Shown piece after piece: positions 18,683 through 29,351 of a stretch of 64,000 nucleotides of DNA. Made by a program: the position numbers and the translations under genes. The DNA comes from Gaertneriomyces semiglobifer (Eukaryota > Chytridiomycota > Chytridiomycetes > Spizellomycetales > Spizellomycetaceae), in assembly GCA_025558075.1 (NCBI GenBank), contig JAHLKF010000021.1, positions 273,495 to 337,494 on the forward strand, read 5' to 3'. Positions within the stretch are counted from its first letter, which is position 1, and each line of letters begins with the position of its first letter. Below the pieces are notes generated by a model, which saw nothing but the letters and a program-made list of their open reading frames with translations, searched no databases and was not told where the DNA came from.

Positions 18683-21600
18683 CTAGGGTTCGTAACCCAA
18701 ATCCATTTTGAACCGGGTCATTTTGGTAGATTCGACTACCGTATCATTAATGATGAGCTCGGCGACCGGAAGTAGCTCGTCCCAGTTATCTAGATTTGTG
18801 TTCACCATGGCCGTGAGGACCTGCAAAACAGTGGCATTCTCTCGTTCTGCCTGGCCGTCCGCTTGGGGATGGTAAGCCGTAGTAAGCGAGGTTTCCGTCT
18901 TGAGGATCCGGCACACTTCTTGCCAGAAGCGACTAGTGAACTTAGAGTCCCGGTCTGAAATAATAGTTCGCGGTACTCCGTGAAGCGGGACGTAACGCCG
19001 GACAAACAAACGTGCAAACTGGACTGCCGTGGTGTCAGATCTGTATGGCCAGACATGAATCCTTTTGCTATGGCCCTTATCTACTATGAGCCAGAAGCCG
19101 TCCATTCCGTTCTGCGTTGGAGGCAGGTTTGTCACGAAGTCCATGGCGATAGTTTCCCACCGGCCCTGTTTGGAGGGGATCGGATGTAGGAGCCCGCCGG
19201 GAAGCTGGGGGTTGCGTTTCGACAGTTGACACGTCGGGCACTCCGCACACAGTTTCCGAACATCCTTTGCCATCTTTGGCCACCACACTTGTGATGCAGC
19301 TTTGGCGTACGTCCTTTCAAAGCCAAAGTGCCCTCCCCCTTCGTGAAAAAGACGGGCGAGCTGAGGCACACAATTGGGAGGCACGTAGAGTCTCCAGGAT
19401 GGAGTGGACGTAGGCAAGTGGTGCCAGAGGAGGCCGTCGGCTAGGTGCCAGCGCTGAAGGAGAGGAAGATGGTGGGGCGAGTACTGTGTGGGGTCTGAAG
19501 GTAATTGTAAAATTTCGAGGGCTTCAAAATGCAGGTCGGAACTGCTGGGGGTGAGAGCCCGGCGAATGTCCTCGCAGAGAGCAGGATGCAATGTAAGAGA
19601 AAAGACCGAGCGACCGAGAGAGGCCTCCGGACCAGAAGTTGTGGGGTCGGAGGGTTCGTCGGGAGGCACGTCGGTGGTGGGGTGATCCGTAGCGGCTCGT
19701 TGAGACCGCGTTGTGGCCATAAAAATCGTACCGGAGGGACGAGCACGTCGAGGGGCTCGTGGAGAGGGAGCTGCCTGACAGAACAGTGTCTCGGCTCCGA
19801 TCAGTCTGGAAAGCGTGTCCGGCACCAGATGGAAGCGGCCGGGTTTGTGGACAATGGTCATCCAGTCTTTCCAGTATTCGAGGGCGAGGGCCCAGCGTTG
19901 AAGCTTGCGGTTGTCGCCGCGATATTGGTTAAGCCAGAGGAGAGGCCGGTGATCGACGACTAAGGAGAAAGGGGTGCCCTCGAGGTAATGCCGTACCTTG
20001 CCGAGGCCCCAGATGACGCATCCGGCTTCTAGTTCGACCGGCGGGGCCCGTTTCTCGGTCGCTGTTGTGCGACGCGAGTAATAGCACACAGGTTTCTTGC
20101 GACCGTCTGGTTGCAGTTGTTCCAGCGTGACGTTGAAGGCTTCGTAAGACGCGTCGGTTAATACAAAATAGGGAAAGTCTTTGCGCGGGGGGGCAAGAAC
20201 GGGCTCGGAGGAAAGGGCCTCCTTGGCCTGCTGAAAGGCGCGTTCGCGGGTCGGATCCCAGCGGACTGGGGTCTGGGCCAGGAAGCGGCGTAGGCCAAGA
20301 TCGGGCCTCTTGCGGGCCATGCGACCCACGCAAAACGGGTCAATTGGTTCATCTGAGACACCTGGATTAATGACCGGGAGCTCGGAAACCGATTTGGGCT
20401 GTCGGGAGACAGCAGATGTTGGTTTGGCCATGGTGATTGATTCAGCCGTGGCGCCGTCGGAGATAGATGGAGCTGCTGCCTTAGCGAGTTTGGAAGCAGA
20501 ATATTTAGGCTTGGATGCCTTTTTCTTTTCACGGTAGGTCGCAACACCTTCGTGGATAGCGTCCTGGAGGGGTCCCACCAGTAACGAGTGATTTTTGATA
20601 AATTGGGAGTAAAATCCCACTAATCCAACGAACGACCAGAGGTCTGCAATGTGCCTGGGCCGTCCCCAGTCTTGGATGACGGAGACCTTGGCCGGGTCGG
20701 TTCGGAGACCGGAAGAAGCGAGAACGAAGCCCAATGCGCGTACTTGGCGGAATAACCATTGGCACTTATCCAAGCGAAGCGTGAGCTTATATTGCACAAA
20801 GCGCTGGAGCCAACCCGCGATGGCCTGGAGAGCGCCGTATGCGGTTTCGGAGCGAGTGTGCACGTCATCGACGAAATTGTTGACATCTTTCCATTTGAGG
20901 CCAGTGAGGACGTGGTCTAATACGCGGCAAAAGTGTTGGGGTGCTGTTTTAGGGCCGAAGGGCATGTACACGCATTGATAAAGTCCGTCCGGAAGTCGAA
21001 GCGTGAACCATGGGCGAACTTCACGGTGGATCCGGATCTGATAAAAGCCTTTGTTAGCGTCTCCTCCTGAGGCATACCTGAATGGGACGGAAACCATCCA
21101 GTTAACAATGTCGAGCATGTTGGGGAACGGGTACGGGTCCCATGCCATGCAGTCGTTAATCGGTCGGAAGTCGAACGCAATGCGGGGAGGCTTATTAGCA
21201 TAGTGGATGACGACCGGGTCACAGCATGTGGGGGCTTCGGACACCTTTTCCCAGCGTCCGAGGCTGGTCATCGTGTCTTTTTCCTTGGAGAGGATGTCGC
21301 GTTCTAGTGGAGAGAACGGACGAGGTTTTCGGATTGGCGGGGCCGGCCGAATGAACCTTGGAGTATACGGAAGCTCGTCGTGATCACCTATGAGGTGGCC
21401 CTCGTAGCTGAAGGCTTCGTGAAACCGTCTGAGGATGCACAGCAGTGCGAATGTCACGGGTTTAGCCCTATCGAGGTCGATGATCATGAACTCCGGATCC
21501 AGGAACTGCGTTTCTAGGGCCTCGGGTGCCCGAAAGTTGGGGTCAAGGCTCCATTCTTTGACTAAACGTTCCCACTCGTCCTTTGACAAGTTCTCGTCGT

Positions 21601-24600
21601 GCCAATCCATGGGTTGGAGGTTTTCCGAACCTTGTTCTTCGGGTTCGGAGGTACGCGCGATTGCTGGCGTAGTGCTGTCCATTGCCTCTTGGATCGAGAG
21701 TGGGGTGTCGTGCAGATAAAGATACTTAGTGGCACCGTTATTAGTCATGGCCAGACGTTGATGCGGACGTTCTGGGTGCTTTCCTTGAGAGGGTGTGTCC
21801 TTCATGAACTGTCCCAGGTTGGTGGTGACGGGGACTCCACTGAGGTGGTCCGTGCTAAGCTCACTGGTCACGGAGCATGGTATGGAAATGTCCGGGTTCG
21901 TGAGCGTGATTGCAAAGCTTGGATGAGGCGGTTTTTGCACCAAGGTCTGCATTTTGAGGGCTCCGAGCACGTCGTTGGCCAGGAGCACTAAGGGGCGGTT
22001 ATGTTGGATTATGCGAAAATGAGCCCGAAAGGTGAGATATTCACCGGCTCGTCCTCGTAGCGCGACCGAAAGGCAAACCGAGGAATCGGAGGTCGCGTGT
22101 CCCCCTATCCCCTTGAAATCGGTCGGTTCACAGGCCACCGTTTGGTGCGGCTCATACAGGAGGCCGAGGTACGAGCTGGAAATCAAGGATTCCGATGCCC
22201 CGGTGTCTAATACAACTGGTACCCATAGTTCCTGGATGACAGCTACTATCCAACATGGTTGGGTTGGCTCGGCGCGTCCTTCAACTGTTAGCAGACCCAG
22301 GTCTATGCTGAGGAGTGCTTCCTGTTGTCGTTGCGTTTCCAGATGTGGCACCACTTCCTTCTCCGACGCGGTGACTAGCTCTTGCAAGCTCGTGAATTTA
22401 GGGCACGGAGCCCGTCTTTTCGGGTTCGTTGGTGACTTGTTGGGCTGCGTTAGCATAGCTAGAGCCCGAAAAACGTCTCGACTCCGGGAGTCTTGTGAAG
22501 CTTGTTGGAGACTAGGGTGTGCACCTATGGCTACAATTTTTGGGTTTCCGCGCCTCCAATAATAGTCAGCGCGGACGACGTTTCCTGTGAGCAGGAAAGC
22601 CATGGTAACTTTCGCTGCGTGCTCTCGGGACACCAAAAGAGCATCTTCGGAGCTCCATTTCTGGTATTCCTCGATGTCAGCCGTGTCGAGGGAGGTGACT
22701 AAGATAAGTCGAGGCGTCCCATCCTTCTGGACTTTGAGGAGGAACTTAGCGGCCTCAGTGCTGGGCACGTGAGCATAATAGAGGTGATGGGAGGTCCACC
22801 CCACAGAGAACGGGTCTGTCCCCAGATGTCCGGCCTTGCGTCCGGGATCTGAACTAAAGAAAGATAGGGTCCGAGGGTTTCTGCCGGGTTCACTGAGCGA
22901 GACCTGAGGTTTTCCCCAGATAGTACATATTTGCCTCCAGAGCAAATCCTCGTTGATTTCCCCACTGTGTTCGTCGGCACTCGGGGGAGGTATTCCTGGA
23001 TGTATCCGCGTTGGTCCATCCCTATCTGCTAGCAGAATGCGGGCTTCGGAACTGCCTGATGCAACGTCGAAGAATCCTACTGTGTGGAATCCTTCCCTGG
23101 CTGCCAGGTTCACTTCCGCCTGGCTGGGTTTATCCTCCGGCCCAAATTTTGCAGGGTCGGAGTTGGAAAAATGGACTCCCTTTTCAGAGCGTGGCTTCCA
23201 GCCGTCTGGCCTTGGCGCTCCATAAGGGCCCTTCGCTCCTGGGGCTTCATATTTGGGATTTTGCCAGCAGAATTTGCGCCAGTGGTTTCCGTTGCAGATG
23301 TCGCAATTGCTGGGAGGTTTAACGTTCACATCTGGGCGTTTTCGCTCCTTGTTGTCAGCTCCGCGACCCAGAGACTTGGGTGTCGGAGCCTTATCCTTTT
23401 TGCTTTGTTTGTCCTTTGGGGTGTTGGAATCCCGTTGAGACTGGTCCCGGTCTCGTTTGAAGCACGGGTCACGATGCTTGGTTTCCGGGGACCCGAAGTA
23501 ATGTTTGACGAAGTCCTTGAGCCTTGGAATGGTCGAAATTCCTGAGTTTCTGGCTAGGATACCGACGTCGGGGGGTAAATGCTTGTGAATTTGCCGGTAA
23601 TGAAAGTCTCGCGGAGCCATCATTTCCGCTCGTCGCCCGTAAGCAAGGGTTCGCAGCCGATCCTTTTCATCTATGAACGCTACAAAATTGCGGTGCTTTT
23701 TGGGGTCCGGCGAGCAATTGTAGTATTGGTCTTCCAAGGCCTCGGCGGCCATAGGGTTACTGTACTCCCTTTGTAACTCCTTCATCCATTTGTTCCACGA
23801 CCACGTCTCCACGTCCTCGACGTTCAATGAATCGAACCAGCTCTCCGCCGGGGAGCCGACTTCCAATAGAAGAGGGAGGAGCTGCACCATGCGGGTGTCC
23901 GAGACTTGGTTTAAACGTTGTCGGAGCGAGACTTTTTTGATCCAATCTTCCACTGGGTCGTTCAGTCGTCCTGAGAACTTAGGTAGATCCTCCGGGCGCA
24001 ACTGGTACTTGCGCGTCGCGTGAACGGGCTCCGGAACCGTTTCTGTTGGGCCGGGGCCTTCTTCTTCCTCTTCGACGCTGTCTGCCCAGCGGAACGGAGA
24101 CCTGAGGCCTTGACTGGTACCGTAAAAGTCTTCCTGAATGCTGCTGTTTTTTGGAAAAAGGGTTTTATGAGTTTTTTGTTCAGAAAAGCGAACTTGCGGC
24201 TTAACTAAGGATGGTGTGGGAGTCATCATGTCGGGGGTCGCTGCCTTCTGTGGCCGGGCCTGAACTTTGATATATTCAAAGAGTTCATTCATGCGGGCGT
24301 CGATGCCCTCAAGCCATTGATGTGTGTGTGCCTGGGCGAGTAGTGCTTGGTCTGTTGCCTGGGCCGTTGATCCTTCCAGCGCACATAGGCGCTCATGGAG
24401 ATCCTGGAGGGAGTCAACCGTCAATGGCTTTGGTCCCTGAGTTTCGGTGTCGGAGACTGTTAACTCGTATTCGTCGGGTCCGTAATAAATCGTTTCATCC
24501 GCCGCTTCAGCTGGACGCGGCGTTTGGGAAATGTTGTCGGAAGACATTTTTGCTGGTACTGGAACCTGTCCTTTTTTCAGCAGTAATTCTTGGAAGAATT

Positions 24601-24688
24601 GTGAAAGAGGGCTCTGATCCGCAATCTCGGGAATCGGTGCCTTTGGAGTTGAAGTGTAAATGGGTTCACCTTTGGGTTTCTCCACCAT
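18683..24688 (-). CDS. gag-pol: Gypsy-C gag-PR-RT-RNaseH-IN polyprotein
   Basis: 2001 codons in one frame from the ATG at 24688, whose A is the last LTR base and whose TG opens the primer-binding site. Gag has a CX2CX3HX4C knuckle (CDICNGNHWRKFC, near residue 460). Next is the same unassigned domain as in Gypsy-A pol, then protease with VLDTGAS (about residue 826), RT with FVDD (about 1271), RNase H with TDAS, and integrase with HHCC finger, MDF, SDRDSKF and QAERENA. All catalytic residues I can check are present. Unlike Gypsy-A, gag and pol are fused without a frameshift. The ORF ends at TAG in the segment DLGYEP, where the related Gypsy-A frame reads through. Confidence 0.93.
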   Translation of the reverse strand: MVEKPKGEPIYTSTPKAPIPEIADQSPLSQFFQELLLKKGQVPVPAKMSSDNISQTPRPAEAADETIYYGPDEYELTVSDTETQGPKPLTVDSLQDLHERLCALEGSTAQATDQALLAQAHTHQWLEGIDARMNELFEYIKVQARPQKAATPDMMTPTPSLVKPQVRFSEQKTHKTLFPKNSSIQEDFYGTSQGLRSPFRWADSVEEEEEGPGPTETVPEPVHATRKYQLRPEDLPKFSGRLNDPVEDWIKKVSLRQRLNQVSDTRMVQLLPLLLEVGSPAESWFDSLNVEDVETWSWNKWMKELQREYSNPMAAEALEDQYYNCSPDPKKHRNFVAFIDEKDRLRTLAYGRRAEMMAPRDFHYRQIHKHLPPDVGILARNSGISTIPRLKDFVKHYFGSPETKHRDPCFKRDRDQSQRDSNTPKDKQSKKDKAPTPKSLGRGADNKERKRPDVNVKPPSNCDICNGNHWRKFCWQNPKYEAPGAKGPYGAPRPDGWKPRSEKGVHFSNSDPAKFGPEDKPSQAEVNLAAREGFHTVGFFDVASGSSEARILLADRDGPTRIHPGIPPPSADEHSGEINEDLLWRQICTIWGKPQVSLSEPGRNPRTLSFFSSDPGRKAGHLGTDPFSVGWTSHHLYYAHVPSTEAAKFLLKVQKDGTPRLILVTSLDTADIEEYQKWSSEDALLVSREHAAKVTMAFLLTGNVVRADYYWRRGNPKIVAIGAHPSLQQASQDSRSRDVFRALAMLTQPNKSPTNPKRRAPCPKFTSLQELVTASEKEVVPHLETQRQQEALLSIDLGLLTVEGRAEPTQPCWIVAVIQELWVPVVLDTGASESLISSSYLGLLYEPHQTVACEPTDFKGIGGHATSDSSVCLSVALRGRAGEYLTFRAHFRIIQHNRPLVLLANDVLGALKMQTLVQKPPHPSFAITLTNPDISIPCSVTSELSTDHLSGVPVTTNLGQFMKDTPSQGKHPERPHQRLAMTNNGATKYLYLHDTPLSIQEAMDSTTPAIARTSEPEEQGSENLQPMDWHDENLSKDEWERLVKEWSLDPNFRAPEALETQFLDPEFMIIDLDRAKPVTFALLCILRRFHEAFSYEGHLIGDHDELPYTPRFIRPAPPIRKPRPFSPLERDILSKEKDTMTSLGRWEKVSEAPTCCDPVVIHYANKPPRIAFDFRPINDCMAWDPYPFPNMLDIVNWMVSVPFRYASGGDANKGFYQIRIHREVRPWFTLRLPDGLYQCVYMPFGPKTAPQHFCRVLDHVLTGLKWKDVNNFVDDVHTRSETAYGALQAIAGWLQRFVQYKLTLRLDKCQWLFRQVRALGFVLASSGLRTDPAKVSVIQDWGRPRHIADLWSFVGLVGFYSQFIKNHSLLVGPLQDAIHEGVATYREKKKASKPKYSASKLAKAAAPSISDGATAESITMAKPTSAVSRQPKSVSELPVINPGVSDEPIDPFCVGRMARKRPDLGLRRFLAQTPVRWDPTRERAFQQAKEALSSEPVLAPPRKDFPYFVLTDASYEAFNVTLEQLQPDGRKKPVCYYSRRTTATEKRAPPVELEAGCVIWGLGKVRHYLEGTPFSLVVDHRPLLWLNQYRGDNRKLQRWALALEYWKDWMTIVHKPGRFHLVPDTLSRLIGAETLFCQAAPSPRAPRRARPSGTIFMATTRSQRAATDHPTTDVPPDEPSDPTTSGPEASLGRSVFSLTLHPALCEDIRRALTPSSSDLHFEALEILQLPSDPTQYSPHHLPLLQRWHLADGLLWHHLPTSTPSWRLYVPPNCVPQLARLFHEGGGHFGFERTYAKAASQVWWPKMAKDVRKLCAECPTCQLSKRNPQLPGGLLHPIPSKQGRWETIAMDFVTNLPPTQNGMDGFWLIVDKGHSKRIHVWPYRSDTTAVQFARLFVRRYVPLHGVPRTIISDRDSKFTSRFWQEVCRILKTETSLTTAYHPQADGQAERENATVLQVLTAMVNTNLDNWDELLPVAELIINDTVVESTKMTRFKMDLGYEP

Positions 24689-25431
24689 GTAACGGATATT
24701 TCTTCGCTCGTGCTGTGATGCGCCGAGCGAAACAAGATAAGATTGGCGCTTCCGGGATGACCGTGGGCTTTGTTTATGTTTAATTTGGTTGCGACAGAGC
24801 GCGTGGGACGCAGCGTGTCTCGGATCCGTAAATACGAGGATCCGTGATTAAATGCGAGGGCACGAGAGTGCTGATAGGTGAACCAAGGAGCGATGTTGAG
24901 CCGGATGATCAGTCCGTTAACTATGCCGCCGCCGAGCGTGGAAAAGAGGGATCGGACCCGTGGGACGCGGTTACTTAGCGTGCGTGCCTTTTCTCACTGG
25001 GGTTGTATAGAGTGATTTGTATAGTTCAGCTCGTGTATTGAATTAGAACTATCTGACTCTAAGTTTCTACTGTTTCTTGCCCTCCTTGCCTTCACCGCTG
25101 CAGCCTTCTATTTATAGGAGCTTTCCGTCGCCTGCTTGCGCTTTCTCTCGGGCGTTGTTTTATCGCTCTCGGAAATTCCCCTATGTACTTCCGAGCCTTG
25201 TGCGCGCCGCTCCTTGACTCCTAAGGTTTCGAGTGCCAGCGGGCGTCGCTCCTTAACGTCAGAACCCTTGCGATGGTCTCCGTAGTATTTATTTTTAGCT
25301 ATCAAACCTGCGGGTGTGTTTCGGAGGTGCAGATCTTGTTCTTGTCTTGTGTTTATTATGCTAGGAGTTGAGGCACGGTCTCCGCACCGCTCCCTTGAGG
25401 TTCTGAGATTGCGGTCTTGGGATCCGCGACA
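24688..25431 (-). repeat. 5' LTR of Gypsy-C
   Basis: 744 bases, TG...CA ends. Abuts the primer-binding site (TGGTGGAGAAACCC on the minus strand) with no spacer, so the gag ATG spans the junction. Followed on the right by the duplication ACCC. Confidence 0.94.
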
Positions 25432-25661
25432 ACCCTACTTGGAGTTGTTAACTAAAACGATCCATTTTTGGGTTCAACCGGCTCATATAAGGGCCTTCAA
25501 CGTCTAATTTCTCATCAATGGAAATTACTCCGTCGCATCATCTACAGAAACCATCAGTGCCTTGACAAAAGCATCCTGAAGGACAAAGAAAATGAAGTCC
25601 CTCAATCCAAAACATACTCTTCACCTTCCGACTCCGGCGGAGCATTGTTCTGGGTCAGATC

Positions 25662-26615
25662 CTAGTCATGAATCAGCACGGGGTGATACTTCAGATCGCG
25701 AAGGCGCTTGTGACCTTCGGCGGCGAGTGCCGTGGCGTTGAATGTATTTCGGATGGTAGGCGCAGGAGGTATATTAATTTGATCAAGTGAGAAAGCCGTG
25801 GTTGGACTTGGGCCTGCAAGCTCAGGAGGATAGACGATGTACCCCAAGTAGAGGTAGAATTGATTCGGCTGCAATATAGTCAGTGGTCCTACCGATGACT
25901 TCGACCCATTAAGGGAAAATACATTATTGCATTTCACATTTTCCCATGAACAGCCTTACCATTCCCGCACATCCCGGCCGCGGAGGCAAAAAAAAAACAT
26001 CAAATTAGATGCATCCGAGCGCATTTTGATGCTGGTATTAGCCATCAGATTTTGGTTGATGACATTCCTTGTACGTCGTTTGTCTCCTCAGCTGCAACGC
26101 GTTGATTCATTTGCCACCCCTGCTTCTTGCCACAGCATCCTCCATATTCATTCCGCTGCGTGCAAACCTCTCGGATCTCAGTCACATCGGCAATATTCAT
26201 CCACCCCTCGGCGAGTTCAACTGTCAGCGTCAGGTAAGCGCCTTCATCAATTGATCAGCGCAACCTCCAAAACATTGATTGCGAGGTACGGTGTTCGAGT
26301 TTCGCAGAACTCGGGTGCATGTACTTATTTTTTTACCATTGTACCTAGTCCGTGACGTAGTGACGGATGTGGAAGTCTTGCCCGACCCCGAAGTCCCGGC
26401 GCCTGAAGACATCCTTGATAGTAAAGGATGGCAATCGCCGAATCCTGAAAACCAGAGGGAAAAGAGGTGAAAGACAGTAAGCGCCAATTTGGAACCAGTA
26501 TACCGTCGCCATCAATATCAGATTTGGCAGCACTATTACACCGCTGACGAACCATCCATAAATCTACTTCTCTGATACCAGACCCCAGCCAATTTTGATT
26601 CACCATGTATCCCAT
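25662..26615 (-). CDS. Probable multi-exon cellular gene, only partly resolved
   Basis: Three exon-like blocks on the minus strand. Block 1 (26615-26504) starts at ATG and ends KSDIDGDG before GTATAC. A 59-base intron ending TTTTCAG joins it in frame to block 2 (26444-26345), FGDCHPLLSRMSSGAG and a Ser/Thr-rich run, ending at GTACAATG. The last block (25868-25662) begins after TATTGCAG with PNQFYLYLGYIVYPPEL and ends KYHPVLIHD and a stop. I could not find the junctions between block 2 and the last block, so these may be one gene with another exon or two genes. The DIDGDG run resembles a calcium-binding loop, but I assign no function. Confidence 0.4.
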
Positions 26616-27201
26616 GATGCAGATAAAGAGCGAACGCCCATCACATGCTTTCGGCAACCTACTTTAACCTATCATCAAAGAGATTCCAATCTTGAACCGA
26701 ATCGGTCTAAGGGTCATGCACACGAAGTCCCCTGTCCTGCTGTGTTTTGCCACAGACGCACTAAGTGAACCATATGGGCTCCTGTTAAAAGCTTATCCAA
26801 CAACGATCGTGGGCCCATTTGAATATGACAGCTGATTGTCTTGTGTGATTTCGGAAGCAAGGATGCTATCATGCAGCTTCATGCTGAAGACCAGTTCTCC
26901 ACAGATCTACTAACAAGGGCCCCACGTCCTTTTCTTTCTGTTTCCTATGAGAGGCGTTCATTCTGGAGACGGCTCGCCACTTAACACGCTTGCCACAAAC
27001 AACACTACCAGTTGCCAACATTCATACCCGACATGCAGCAGCAATCAACATACTCCTTGCAATTTCGACATCCCCGAAACTAGACGTTGTCGTGATCTGC
27101 TCCTGGATACTATACTGCTGAGTATGCGGTAAACCGCTAATCACGATTACCGTTAAGTAGTGGGAAAAAGCTCATAGGCTCGACTTCGGTTCCAGCCGCA
27201 G
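26616..27201. other. Intergenic, nothing recognised
   Basis: AT-balanced sequence without a convincing ORF, repeat or RNA gene. A 61-codon plus frame at 26947-27132 has no supporting context. Confidence 0.4.
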
Positions 27202-27247
27202 GATCCACTGTCATATCATACGTACTGTACTGATATGACAGTGGATC
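27202..27247. repeat. Perfect 17-base inverted repeat
   Basis: GATCCACTGTCATATCA (27202-27218) and its exact reverse complement (27231-27247) around a 12-base loop TACGTACTGTAC. It could be a small palindromic mobile remnant, a terminator or a cruciform site. Confidence 0.85.
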
Positions 27248-27368
27248 GTGCACCCTTGCCATCACCAGGAGTACCAATGTATACATACCCAGTGGAATCA
27301 CCCACTGAAAAATCCTCCACTTCCTCTATCTCTCATATTGAAAGTTCGGCCGTATTCGCTTGCTGAGA

Positions 27369-27410
27369 TTCACCCCTGGAGATATACATGTATATATATC
27401 CAGGGGTGAA
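27369..27410. repeat. Perfect 12-base inverted repeat with TA-rich loop
   Basis: TTCACCCCTGGA (27369-27380) pairs with TCCAGGGGTGAA (27399-27410); the loop is almost all A/T and itself palindromic (TATACATGTATA). About 330 bases upstream of the gene at 27736. Confidence 0.85.
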
Positions 27411-27735
27411 CCTTACAACCGACGGTCATACGCTGTCTATGGATCTCGCATATTCCCGATTCCATCCGGCCATTAGCTGCTGAATCTGCGGCCTGCCGTT
27501 TGCCATATGAGATATTGCGGTCACCAATTTGCCTCGCCATTTGGATTGGATGCGTTACACGAATAGTCGTGTCGGATTGATCCCGGTGGCGAGCGATGGC
27601 ATCGCATCTGAAAGAAAAATATTGGCCGTATGGCGCCAGCCGGGAATATAAAAAAGCACTCACCCCATAGCCTTCCCAGTTTCCACATCACTCATTCTGT
27701 ATGGCAATCATATTAATATTCATAACAACATCAGA

Positions 27736-28577
27736 ATGAGCGACGCAGAGATTCCATGCGAACAACTTCTGGGCCGCCAGGTCGAGTATCCCCTGGCTCA
27801 CAACCTCAACCTTTTCGAAGAGCTGCCGGGATCCCAGCATGCAATGTGGAGTACGGTTGTTGACGATATCCTCGCCCATCCCGAGGAATACATGGTGACG
27901 AGAGGATGCCGGTGCGAGCGATCGCACATGACTGTGATTGATCCCGACCGATGCGCCACCCATGTCAGGAGGGTCTTAGAGATAAGGATTCCGGATGTCG
28001 CCTGGAACAGGCACTCCGTGCCGGCTATTGTCGCAGCCAGGTACGTACATCAGAGTGCTCGTCCTGTTGCTGTCATCATACAATGCTGACATTCAACTTG
28101 CAGGTTGCTGGCGACGTCGCACGGCCTGGGTGGGGCCGTCGTGGCCTACGATGCAAGTGCCCGCAACACTAACACCGTCAGGTTAGCATCACTCACTTCA
28201 AATTACTCGTACCCACCGGTTTCATATCATCTAACCGGAAATCACATAGGGTTACCTGGCACTGGGCCAACCACGGCCGGGCGGACGAATGGTACCGAAC
28301 GGTGAAAAACGATCGTGGTTCCTTTGGGAGGCGCTCGGTGTTTTTTCAAACGAGCCCATGGATAGCGCCCCCAGCATCCCTCCCAGCACCCCTCCCCGCA
28401 CCGGCGCCTGCGTCCAACCAAGTGGCCGCTAGGCGACCAGAAGAAGTCGCCCGTGTTGTGGGCGCCAATTTCGCCCAAGTGCCGCCGGTCCTACTCCGAA
28501 TGTTGGCGGAAGGCATGCTGGACGTTGGAGAAGACGTCTGCAAGGAAATGGTGCAAAATCTGTTCCCGAGAGGCTAG
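27736..28577 (+). CDS. Three-exon cellular gene, unknown function
   Basis: Exons 27736-28040, 28104-28181 and 28250-28577 join in frame to 236 residues. Introns are 63 and 68 bases with GTACGT...TTGCAG and GTTAGC...CATAG ends; phases agree at both junctions. The protein starts MSDAEIPCEQLLGRQ, has a Cys pair (RGCRCERSH) and a WHWANHGRADEWY segment spanning the third exon start, then a Pro/Ala-rich linker and a helical tail (VLLRMLAEGMLDVGEDVC). No membrane segment or secretion signal. I do not recognise the family. It is the best-supported ordinary gene between the retroelements, and both neighbours are repeats or debris. Confidence 0.75.
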
Positions 28578-29351
28578 GGTGGTGCCGGTGGGTGTCGGTG
28601 GTGTCGCTTGGGTGATGGGTGATGGTGTAGTTAGGGTGGTTTCGGTGTCTGTTTCTGTGCATGCATGTGCAATGAGGGTAATATCATGGGTGTGCAAAAA
28701 AACCAAGTGACAACAACCTGCCTGTCATATCCCAAATAGGCTCCCATCGCATATCCTGATGCAGCAGCTGAGGATATCTTGCAGGTGTCCTCAAAAGCCA
28801 ATACTGCCGATATCCCAGTCATATTGGAGCTGAGGATACACGGCCTAGGTTCGGACACTTTCGCGACCTCTGCCTGACCGCGTCAGAATGCAAAAGCATA
28901 AAAGCGCCGTCATATCACGGAAACGTGCTTTGGGGAAGTGGAGCGTCATAGGGCCCTGTGACGGCTACAGAAGTCATCCCCACGAAGTTGTGCGGAAGCC
29001 TCAGCGAAGTAAGCTACTAGACTATCCTGCAAAACACCCGTGTGCGCAGTTCCATTAACTCAGTATGGCAGCCCAGAACTTCTCCATGTCAGTTTAGTGC
29101 TCCACGCGTAGTATACCCTGACCCCTGAACTGATTATGTAATACAAGGGCGTAGGTGTCAAATTCCAATCGGTGGCACAGTAGCAATTTCATGGGGTTAG
29201 GGTGCAATCGCTGGAATATAAAGGGAGGCCCCCCTCGCGCTTCCCCTCGCATCCGCGATACATTTCTCACATCTCATGGCGACCTATCCGCAACGGCTTT
29301 CTTCTTGAGGTGGGTGCAGCTACTGTTCGGTTCGATGTGTGCCCGCGAACT
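28578..29351. other. Intergenic, nothing recognised
   Basis: No supported gene. Contains several short dispersed repetitions of GGATATC/TGAGGATA-type words around 28750-28850, too degenerate to classify. Confidence 0.4.

Larger units (their letters stand above)
15737..25431 (-). mobile_element. Gypsy-C: young complete Ty3/Gypsy chromovirus with fused C-terminal extension
   Basis: 9.7 kb element on the minus strand with two 744-base LTRs (15737-16480, 24688-25431) that differ at only about four bases, so insertion was recent. A 4-base duplication ACCC lies at 15733-15736 and 25432-25435. A single frame runs from the ATG at 24688 to the stop at 16517, interrupted once by TAG at 18683-18685. 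Polypurine tract AAGGGGGA (minus strand) is next to the 3' LTR, and primer site TGGTGGAGAAACCC next to the 5' LTR. Confidence 0.95.
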
